Assembly: GCA_035528235.1 (NCBI GenBank)
Contig: DATKZB010000260.1
Span: forward strand, 1 to 11,568
Direction of reading: 5' to 3'
Origin: DATKZB01 sp035528235
GTDB taxonomy: Bacteria; Planctomycetota; Phycisphaerae; FEN-1346
DNA length: 11,568 nucleotides
Program-made: the position numbers and the translations under genes
Notes under the pieces: model-generated
The model's input: only the letters and a program-made list of their open reading frames with translations
Databases searched by the model: none
What the model was told of the DNA's origin: nothing
Part shown: in pieces, positions 6,535 to 11,568 of the stretch
Position numbering within the stretch: the stretch's first letter is position 1
Layout of the letters: each line of letters starts with the position of its first letter

Positions 6535-7230
6535 ATGAAACGTCTTGCATGGTTGTGCGTGGGTCTGGCGGCACTGGTGCTGACGGCCTCGCCGGCGCCG
6601 GCCGCCGAGAAGAGGGCGAAGCCGGCATCTGACGCCCTGCGCGGCGAGTACGCCATGATGGCCCGCGAGTGCGGCCTGACCGAGCAGCAGCAGGCCGACC
6701 TCAAGGTCAAGATCAACGCCCGCAAGGAGGCCGTCGACGCCTGGCAGAAGGCCAACGGCGACCGCTCCAACGCCCTCAAGGAGGCCCTCAAGAAGGCCAG
6801 GGAGGCGGGCGACAGGGACGCCGTCAAGAAGACCCAGGCCGATCTCGCCGCCCTGCAGGTCGAACGCGGAAAGGTCAACGCCGACTCCATGGCCGCCATC
6901 CTCGCCATCATGAACGACGAGCAAAGGCCCAAGTGGCAGGCCTTCGCGGTGTATCGGAACATGATGGGCCGCTACAAGAAGGTGAACCCGACCGACGAGC
7001 AGGTGGCCAAGATAAAGGAAGCGGCCGCCGCCACCGCCAAGGAACTCGCCGCCGTCACCGGCACCGACGGGGAGGCCAGGAAGGCCAAGGGCGAGATCCA
7101 GAAGAAACTCCGTAACACCATCGAGCAGACCATCCTGACGGCCGAGCAGCGCGAGGCCCTTGCCAAGAAGCCCGAGGCCAAGCCGAAGAAGGCCGACCAG
7201 GCGCCCGACCAGCCCAAGGCCGAGAAGTAG
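6535..7230 (+). CDS. Secreted helical protein with four LTxxQ-like motifs (paralogue 2)
   Basis: A 231-residue predicted periplasmic protein, the clearest of the three paralogues. The ATG at 6535 lies 8 nt after GGAGA (6522-6526). A GTG 15 nt upstream overlaps that site and is rejected. The signal peptide is MKRLAWLCVGLAALVLTASP with cleavage near APAA-E25. The four motifs end at Q52 (GLTEQQ), Q130 (MNDEQ), Q156 (NPTDEQ) and Q205 (ILTAEQ). W70 lies 18 residues after the first Q, and W134 lies 4 after the second. Spacing from first to second Q is 78, as in paralogue 1, and from second to third is 26, as in both others. IQKKL (188-192) precedes the last motif, as in paralogue 1. The C-terminal tail is Lys/Pro-rich. 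Envelope chaperone or stress sensor is a family-based guess. Confidence 0.87.
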   Translation: MKRLAWLCVGLAALVLTASPAPAAEKRAKPASDALRGEYAMMARECGLTEQQQADLKVKINARKEAVDAWQKANGDRSNALKEALKKAREAGDRDAVKKTQADLAALQVERGKVNADSMAAILAIMNDEQRPKWQAFAVYRNMMGRYKKVNPTDEQVAKIKEAAAATAKELAAVTGTDGEARKAKGEIQKKLRNTIEQTILTAEQREALAKKPEAKPKKADQAPDQPKAEK

Positions 7231-7277
7231 GGCCGGGGCGGGGAAATCCGGCTGATCGGATATCGTTTCCCCCGGCC
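7231..7277 (+). other. Stem-loop following LTxxQ paralogue 2
   Basis: Directly after the TAG, GGCCGG (7231-7236) pairs with CCGGCC (7272-7277), GGGAAA (7241-7246) with TTTCCC (7266-7271), and TCCG (7247-7250) with CGGA (7257-7260). The result is a long, bulged hairpin. No T-run follows, so it may be a 3'-end stabiliser and not an intrinsic terminator. It lies just upstream of the -10 of paralogue 3. Confidence 0.4.
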
Positions 7278-7283
7278 GCGTCG

Positions 7284-7289
7284 TATAAT
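7284..7289 (+). promoter_or_regulatory. -10 element for the third LTxxQ gene
   Basis: A perfect TATAAT occurs 112 nt before the ATG of paralogue 3. No good -35 is present at 16-19 nt upstream, and the T-run/TTGCC layout of the other two paralogues is absent. If active, this promoter may need an activator or another sigma factor. Confidence 0.45.
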
Positions 7290-7401
7290 AGTAGTGTCGG
7301 ACGTCGCACGTGCCGCCTGTGTCCGGCGCGCGGCGTCGCATCTTTGAGCGCGGCGGGCCCCGCCCGAAGAGGATGCTCCAAGGCCCAGAGGAGAATTCTC
7401 G

Positions 7402-8118
7402 ATGACACGGCGGAACGTGGCGATAGGCGTGTGGCTCGCCCTGATGGTTCTGGCGGCGCCGGCCCTGGCCGCCGGCAGCGGTGCCAGCAGCCGGAGCAAG
7501 TCGACGCGCAAGGCCCCCCCCAAGCAGGACAAGGTTGCCCAACTCTCCGGCGAGTACGCTGCCATGGCCGAGGAACTCGGCTGTAACGAGGCCCAGAAGA
7601 AACGCATGGCCGGGGCCGTCCAGGCCAAGGAAAAGGCCCTCGCCGACTGGGAAAAACAGTACGGCAAGAAACTGGCGGAACTCAAACAGAAGGACGACGC
7701 CAGCGGCCAGGCGGCCGCGCGGGTCGAGGCCCTCGAGGCCGCTCGCGCCCGCGTCGAGGCCCAGGGCCATGCCCGCGTCCTGGCCACCCTGACCGCCCCG
7801 CAACGCCAGACCTGGGAAAGCAAGAAACTGCGCGACGAGGTGGCCGCCCACTTCAAGAGTGTGCGGTTCACGGACCCGCAACTGGCCATCATCGACCAGA
7901 TGTGCAAGGAAGCCGCCGCCAAACTCGCCGCCAGCGCGACCGCCGATGCCCGCGAGACCACCGTCGCCCAACTCATCGCGACCATTGAGCAGAAGGTCCT
8001 GACGGCCGAACAGAAGGGCAAGTCTGCCAAGACCGCCACCGGCAAGTCGAAGGCCCCGACCGGCAAGTCCGACAAGAAGTCCGCCGGCCGCGAGAAGGCA
8101 GACTACACGGGCCGGTAG
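7402..8118 (+). CDS. Secreted helical protein with four LTxxQ-like motifs (paralogue 3)
   Basis: A 238-residue predicted periplasmic protein, the most diverged of the trio. The ATG at 7402 lies 7 nt after GGAGA (7390-7394). The signal peptide is MTRRNVAIGVWLALMVLAAP with cleavage near ALAA-G25, followed by a basic Ser/Lys linker. The helical body begins with EYAAMAEELGC, matching EYAMMARECGL of paralogue 2. Motifs end at Q65 (CNEAQ), Q134 (LTAPQ), Q160 (FTDPQ) and Q204 (LTAEQ). W83 (first Q +18) and W138 (second Q +4) are conserved. The first interval is 69 residues, not 78, because a helix segment is shorter. C168 matches C174 of paralogue 1. The tail (205-238) is Lys/Ser/Gly-rich with repeated GKS, and is probably disordered and basic. 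Function is unknown; Spy/CpxP-like is the nearest recognised motif family. Confidence 0.85.
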   Translation: MTRRNVAIGVWLALMVLAAPALAAGSGASSRSKSTRKAPPKQDKVAQLSGEYAAMAEELGCNEAQKKRMAGAVQAKEKALADWEKQYGKKLAELKQKDDASGQAAARVEALEAARARVEAQGHARVLATLTAPQRQTWESKKLRDEVAAHFKSVRFTDPQLAIIDQMCKEAAAKLAASATADARETTVAQLIATIEQKVLTAEQKGKSAKTATGKSKAPTGKSDKKSAGREKADYTGR

Positions 8119-8227
8119 GCGGGCCGACAGGAGTTCTGCGCGGCCGGGTTCCCGACCGACCGCGCCGGCGCAGTTCCCGCGAACCGCGGCCCAAGGCCCG
8201 TTGTCTAATCCTCCAGCGCCACTTGTC

Positions 8228-8305
8228 GCGCGGCGGGTCCCCGTACCCGCCGCGCTCCGCGTGAGATGCGGGGTCGGCGCGGTGGGTGCGGGGACCCACC
8301 GCGCC
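8228..8305. repeat. Paired hairpin repeat B1/B2, 78-nt composite
   Basis: B1 (8228-8255) has a perfect 11-bp stem GCGCGGCGGGT with a CCCCGT loop. B2 (8276-8305) has a perfect 12-bp stem GGCGCGGTGGGT with the inverted loop GCGGGG. C:G in B1 is replaced by T:A in B2, keeping the pairing. The whole 78-nt unit recurs with the same length at 9122-9199. It lies between LTxxQ paralogue 3 and the second lipoprotein. Confidence 0.9.
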
Positions 8306-8383
8306 AAGTGTTGGTGTGAATACGCAATCTTGAGACGCTGCAAGACCCTGGTGGAAGGTACGCCCGCAGGAGGCTTGAGACCG

Positions 8384-9070
8384 ATGTCCGCCCGCATGAA
8401 ACGCTCCGTTGCCGCCGCCTTGGCCGTCCTCGTCCTCGCCGGGTGCGGTCCGACGGCGGATTCGCCACGCGGACCCGCCGACTCGTCGGCCGACACGTCC
8501 GGCCCGCGTGCCCTGCTGGCGTCGTGGCACGCCTCGCTCGCCTCGGGCGACAAGCCGCCGTACCTGGGGTGCTTCGTGGGCTCGAAGGACGAATTGGTCC
8601 TGGCCCTGGCCGCCTTCGAGGTGGTCCAGGCCGGTTACGCTTTCCACAACGCGGTCGTCGCGGCGTACGGGCCGGAAGGCTGGAAGGCGTTCGAGGAGTC
8701 CGACGGCATCCGCGTGGGCCTCTTGCCGCGCGACCCCGCCTGGGCCCAAACGATTACCGTGATGCGGATGGGGCCGGCGGCCTTCGGATACCTGCCGCGC
8801 GGCAGGGTGCCGCTGGCCATGTCGGAGGCGGGGGGCCGGTGGCGTCTGCACGCGTCGGGCCTAGTGCCGCCGGGTCTGGAGGCCCGCCGCGCCGCCGATT
8901 ACCTGTTCCGATGGGCCGCGACGCTGAGGGAACTGGTGCCCGGGATCGGCGACGGCCAGATCAAGGCCGACCGCGCCCGGCGCGACGTGGCCGAGCGATT
9001 CCAGTCGCGCGTCGCCCCGGCCGAACAACCCGCCGCCGCCGAGGCGGTCGATTACTTCATGATGTACTGA
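8384..9070 (+). CDS. Lipoprotein of unknown function
   Basis: A 228-residue predicted lipoprotein. The signal sequence MSARMKRSVAAALAVLVLAGC ends in a textbook lipobox LAGC with the lipid cysteine at residue 21. A Ser/Pro/Asp-rich linker follows, then a mixed globular domain starting LLASWHASLASGDKPPYLGCF. The spacing of the helix, the SGD turn and later beta-like stretches (TITVMRMG, RWRLHASGL) recalls NTF2-like folds, but this is a visual impression only. The start is the ATG at 8384, 10 nt after AGGAGG (8368-8373). An ATG at 8396 is too far from that site. The open frame further upstream runs through hairpin repeats and is not coding. The gene is flanked on both sides by 78-nt paired hairpins, and no promoter is evident. 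I do not recognise the family. Confidence 0.8.
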   Translation: MSARMKRSVAAALAVLVLAGCGPTADSPRGPADSSADTSGPRALLASWHASLASGDKPPYLGCFVGSKDELVLALAAFEVVQAGYAFHNAVVAAYGPEGWKAFEESDGIRVGLLPRDPAWAQTITVMRMGPAAFGYLPRGRVPLAMSEAGGRWRLHASGLVPPGLEARRAADYLFRWAATLRELVPGIGDGQIKADRARRDVAERFQSRVAPAEQPAAAEAVDYFMMY

Positions 9071-9121
9071 CCTTGGCGGCGGGGCACGCCCCTCCCTACA
9101 GCAGTTTAGCATTGCGTCTTT

Positions 9122-9199
9122 GCGCGGCGGGTCCCCGCACCCGCCGCGCTCCCCGCAAGGTGCCGCTTTGGCGCGGTGGGTACGGGGACCCACCGCGCC
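9122..9199. repeat. Paired hairpin repeat B3/B4, 78-nt composite
   Basis: B3 (9122-9149) has an 11-bp stem GCGCGGCGGGT with a CCCCGC loop. B4 (9170-9199) has a 12-bp stem GGCGCGGTGGGT with an ACGGGG loop. Aligned by eye to 8228-8305, about 68 of 78 positions agree, and most differences fall in the 20-nt linker. It lies between the convergent lipoprotein and hydrogenase genes. Confidence 0.9.
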
Positions 9200-9256
9200 A
9201 CAATCCAACTTCAGACCGCTCGATACGCGTGCCAGCCCCTGCCGCGCCATCGGCGC

Positions 9257-9291
9257 AAAAAAAACGCGGCGGGTCGGGGAGACCCGCCGCG
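9257..9291 (-). terminator. Intrinsic terminator of the hydrogenase operon
   Basis: On the minus strand a perfect 11-bp GC-rich stem (9291-9281 with 9275-9265) and a 5-nt loop are followed directly by eight T (9264-9257). The hairpin begins 11 nt after the large-subunit stop. The stem is nearly the same sequence as the B-family repeats (CGCGGCGGGT core), with an altered loop. This is the strongest terminator in the window. Confidence 0.88.
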
Positions 9292-9301
9292 CGCAAACCT
9301 C

Positions 9302-10615
9302 CTACGCGAACACCACCTTAACGAGGTGGGTCGAGCAGGAGATGCAAGGGTCGTACGCACGGACGAGCATTTCGAGGGCGTGGGTGATTTCCTGCTGGGT
9401 CTTGCCCTCTTGCATCAGTTGCGGGATGAAGGCCCGGAAGTCGGCCTCGATGTTCGCGAGGTTCTGGTTGGTCGGGATGACGAGGTTCGCGCCCTGGACG
9501 ATGCCGTCCTCGTCGTACTCGTACTCGTGGACGAGCGTGCCGCGCGGCACCTCGACGATGCCGACGCCGGTGCCGGAGCGGCCGGCGGGCCACTCCAGGG
9601 GCGGTTTCTCGTCCTGGATGCCGGTCTCGATGAGTTCGTCGAGCAGCCGCAGCAGGTCGTAGTAGCAGTGGATCGTCTCGACGACCTGGGCGGTGTTGTT
9701 GTGGAAGGGGTTGGTGCAGGGGGCCCGAAGGCCCAGTTTTTCGGCGGCCTCCTTGGCCTGGGCATTCAGTTGAGCGTGGTTGTTGTTGAAGCGGGCCAGG
9801 GCGCCGACCATGAGGCTCTCGCGGCGGTTCTTGACGTGCTTGGCACTGGAGTGCTGCACGATCGACTCGTGGATGATCTGGCCGTAGTCGTGCACGCCGG
9901 CCCGGTCTCCGTCGCTGGTCATCAGGGTGCCGTCGAAGAAGGCGTATTCCTTCGGGTCCGTGATGGACTCGTACTCGGTCTCGCGCTGGAACTCGGGCGG
10001 CTTGAGCGTGGCGAAGAGGTCGACGGTGGCCTGGGCGTCTTTCTCGAAGCCGGCGACGTGGGCGCGGAGTTCCCTCAAGTCCCGCACGCTGGGCAGTTTC
10101 ATGTACCCGCCGGGCACCATGCCGATGGGGTGCGTGTGGCGGCCGACGAGGACGCGGCAGATGTGGTGCGAGAGTTTTTTGAGGCCCATCGCCCGCAGGA
10201 CGACGTCGGTGTGGGTGGCGGCCATGGGGATGACGCTGGGCTGGCCGAAGAAATCGGGGGCCACCAGGAAGTAGCAGTGGAGCCAGTGGCTTTCGAGTTG
10301 CTCGGCATGCAGGACGATCCGCCGCAGCCGTTCGGTCTGCTGCGAGCGGCGGATGCCCATGGCGTCTTCGGTGGCCTTGAGGCTGGCGCTGCCGTGGCCG
10401 CAGGCGCAGATGCCGCAGATGCGCGTGGTCAGGAACATGGCGTCCTGCCACGAGCGGCCGCGGAGCATCGCCTCAAAGAACCGGGGCGACTCGGTCACTT
10501 CCATCTTGCACTCGACGAGTTCCCCGTCCTCGACCTTGGCCACGATGTTGCCATGGCCTTCGACGCGGGTCACGTAGTCGACTCGAATGTCTAACGCCTT
10601 TGCCGCACGTGTCAT
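9302..10615 (-). CDS. [NiFe]-hydrogenase large (catalytic) subunit, group 3
   Basis: The 437-residue catalytic subunit of a cytoplasmic group 3 [NiFe]-hydrogenase, which splits or forms H2 at a Ni-Fe(CN)2CO site. The N-terminal motif is TRVEGHGNI (16-24). The first metal motif is R65-I-C67-G-I-C70-A-C-G-H74-G-S-A-S, and the C-terminal one is D422-P-C424-I-S-C427-S-T-H430. C67, C70, C424 and C427 are the expected Ni-Fe ligands. Seven residues (LVKVVFA) follow H430, so the precursor needs a maturation protease that cleaves after this His. The ATG at 10615 follows GGGAG by about 10 nt. The gene is downstream of the small subunit, separated by 181 nt, and ends at a strong terminator. No twin-arginine signal is present on either subunit, consistent with group 3. 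Sequence style is closest to the 3b sulfhydrogenase alpha subunit (HydA), but 3c (MvhA) is not excluded without the flanking genes. Confidence 0.93.
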   Translation of the reverse strand: MTRAAKALDIRVDYVTRVEGHGNIVAKVEDGELVECKMEVTESPRFFEAMLRGRSWQDAMFLTTRICGICACGHGSASLKATEDAMGIRRSQQTERLRRIVLHAEQLESHWLHCYFLVAPDFFGQPSVIPMAATHTDVVLRAMGLKKLSHHICRVLVGRHTHPIGMVPGGYMKLPSVRDLRELRAHVAGFEKDAQATVDLFATLKPPEFQRETEYESITDPKEYAFFDGTLMTSDGDRAGVHDYGQIIHESIVQHSSAKHVKNRRESLMVGALARFNNNHAQLNAQAKEAAEKLGLRAPCTNPFHNNTAQVVETIHCYYDLLRLLDELIETGIQDEKPPLEWPAGRSGTGVGIVEVPRGTLVHEYEYDEDGIVQGANLVIPTNQNLANIEADFRAFIPQLMQEGKTQQEITHALEMLVRAYDPCISCSTHLVKVVFA

Positions 10616-10708
10616 ACGCTTCTTGCTCCCGTCAGACCCCGGGGGTGTTCGCCGGGGGCTCCATATAGAGGACTCAATCCCACAACGCTACGTCGCTACT
10701 CCATCCCG

Positions 10709-10734
10709 CCTGGCGGCCTTCCTAGGCCGCCAGG
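10709..10734. repeat. Hairpin repeat A4 (TTCCTA loop, forward)
   Basis: A perfect 10-bp stem CCTGGCGGCC/GGCCGCCAGG closes a TTCCTA loop, one base different from A1 and A2. It lies in the spacer between the hydrogenase subunits and is paired with A5, 19 nt away. Confidence 0.85.
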
Positions 10735-10753
10735 AACACTCTTCAGGCCCGAT

Positions 10754-10779
10754 CGCGGCGGCCTGGGAAGGCCGCCGCG
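10754..10779. repeat. Hairpin repeat A5 (TGGGAA loop, reverse)
   Basis: A perfect 10-bp stem CGCGGCGGCC/GGCCGCCGCG closes the inverted loop TGGGAA. It lies 17 nt beyond the small-subunit stop in the direction of transcription. Without a T-run it is not an intrinsic terminator, but it could slow RNase or polymerase between the two subunit genes. Confidence 0.85.
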
Positions 10780-10796
10780 CAAGTGGCGTTGATGGC

Positions 10797-11552
10797 TCAG
10801 GCTTCCTTGGCCACCTCGTCGAACGCGCCCTGGAAGAGGCGGAACTCGCGCAGGATGTCGTCCATCGTCAGGCCGAACTCGGCCATCACGTCTTTGGCGG
10901 CCTGGGCGTTGGGGTTGTCGACGAGTCCGCGGCAACCGATGCACTTGTGGCCGGCGCTGGGACACAGGTGCGGCGCGCAACCGGCTCGCGTCACGATGCC
11001 CAGGCACGGGATGCCCTTGTTCCAGAGACAGACGTTGTCGGCCAGTTTGCAGTCCACGCACACGGGGTAATTGGGCTGCTTGTACGGCTTGCCCATGAGC
11101 AGGCACCGCACCACTTCGAGGAACTCCTCGGAGGTGATGGGGCACCCGTGAATCTCGACGTCAACCTTCACCTCGGCCTTCAGCGGCCGGGCCGCAATGT
11201 GCGGGAACCACCCCTTCTTGTCGCCGTAGACGTACTGGGCCACATCGTCGGGGTCCTGGAAGTTCTTGACGGCGTTGACGCCGGCGATGGTGGCACAGGC
11301 GCCCAGGGCCACCAGGACGTCGGTCTTGGCCCGGATGGCCTGGATCCGCTCGCGGTCGTGCTCGGTGACGATGGAGCCCTCGACGAACGTGACGTTGTAG
11401 TGGTCGGCGTCGCCGTCGGAGGCCTCGCGGAACCGGACGATGTCGGCCTTGGCGAGGATGGGCAGCAGCTGCTCCTCGCAGGCGAGGACCTGGAGTTGGC
11501 ACCCCTCGCAGCAGGCCAGCGAGAAAAACGCCAGTGTCGGCTTCTCGGCCAT
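10797..11552 (-). CDS. [NiFe]-hydrogenase small (Fe-S electron-transfer) subunit, group 3
   Basis: A 251-residue small subunit that relays electrons between the Ni-Fe site and partner subunits through Fe-S clusters. The proximal cluster ligands are C15 and C18 (CCEGCQ), C86 (GACAT) and C137 (IHGCPI). The C-terminal half has C165, C168, C175, C183, C192, C197, C204 and C207, in the contexts CVDCK, TRAGC and HKCIGCRG. That is enough for two more [4Fe-4S] clusters. This 11- to 12-Cys pattern fits the delta subunit of group 3b enzymes (HydD) and related MvhG, and it is longer than HoxY. The ATG at 11552 follows GGAAGGA by about 8 nt on the minus strand. The gene is complete, and only 16 nt lie before the window edge. 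Upstream partner genes (flavin/NAD or Hdr-type subunits) would decide the subtype but are not visible. Confidence 0.92.
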   Translation of the reverse strand: MAEKPTLAFFSLACCEGCQLQVLACEEQLLPILAKADIVRFREASDGDADHYNVTFVEGSIVTEHDRERIQAIRAKTDVLVALGACATIAGVNAVKNFQDPDDVAQYVYGDKKGWFPHIAARPLKAEVKVDVEIHGCPITSEEFLEVVRCLLMGKPYKQPNYPVCVDCKLADNVCLWNKGIPCLGIVTRAGCAPHLCPSAGHKCIGCRGLVDNPNAQAAKDVMAEFGLTMDDILREFRLFQGAFDEVAKEA

Positions 11553-11568
11553 CCCATCATCCTTCCGT

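Noticed and set aside
8137..8174. Terminator hairpin after paralogue 3 (CTGCGC...GCGCAG)
   Set aside because: The stem needs a bulge and has no T-run. In DNA this GC-rich such pairings arise by chance.
6505..8553. 682-codon open frame on the minus strand across LTxxQ paralogues 2 and 3
   Set aside because: It runs antisense through two clear signal-peptide genes and their gaps, including hairpin repeats. Its translation is Gly/Leu/Arg-rich low-complexity typical of GC-rich shadow frames.
9176..10594. 472-codon open frame on the plus strand opposite the hydrogenase large subunit
   Set aside because: It is a mirror of a gene with unmistakable L1 and L2 metal motifs, and it begins inside a repeat hairpin. 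It has no recognisable domain.
2524..10779. CRISPR array from the repeated palindromes
   Set aside because: The copies are dispersed over 8 kb with genes between them. They have no regular spacers and no cas genes.

Overview
The window is high-GC bacterial DNA with tightly packed genes. The gene set is two steps of the futalosine route to menaquinone, a group 3 [NiFe]-hydrogenase, a phosphofructokinase, lipoproteins and secreted LTxxQ-type helical proteins. It fits an anaerobic or facultative, probably uncultured, bacterium. A planctomycete or other PVC-type lineage is my best guess; this is inference from gene content and style, and no rRNA or marker gene is present to prove it.

Layout. (1) Positions 1-2498, + strand, are a translationally coupled operon: a UbiA-type prenyltransferase (mqnP-like, 5' end outside the window), aminodeoxyfutalosine synthase mqnE, and a small lipoprotein whose ATG overlaps the mqnE stop. 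(2) After a repeat-bearing gap of 245 nt comes a 12-TM MFS transporter (+, 2744-3913). It converges on a 6-phosphofructokinase (-, 3968-5065), with one hairpin repeat between the two stops. (3) A 411-nt gap holds a tandem 50-nt repeat and a promoter. (4) Positions 5477-8118, + strand, hold three consecutive paralogous secreted alpha-helical proteins, each with four LTxxQ-like motifs. The first two share promoter, leader hairpin and ribosome-binding-site layout. (5) Positions 8384-9070 (+) encode a second lipoprotein of unknown function. (6) On the - strand, reading from 11552 down to 9302, lie the small and large subunits of a group 3 [NiFe]-hydrogenase. They end in a strong intrinsic terminator and are separated by a 181-nt spacer carrying two more hairpin repeats.

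Besides the genes, the window is marked by a dispersed family of perfect intergenic hairpins. The stem core is GCGCGGCGG or a close variant. The loop is one of two kinds (TTCCCA or CCCCGT/C), and each loop occurs in both orientations. Copies often sit as head-to-head pairs, and three pairs carry a compensated C:G to T:A change in the second member. I saw none inside a coding region. They resemble REP/BIME elements, but no REP-associated transposase is visible here.

How the genes might fit together (inference): the hydrogenase and menaquinone genes point to redox metabolism built on H2 and quinones, with PFK supplying glycolytic flux. The LTxxQ trio and the lipoproteins act in the cell envelope. 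No tRNA, rRNA, CRISPR array or transposase gene was seen.
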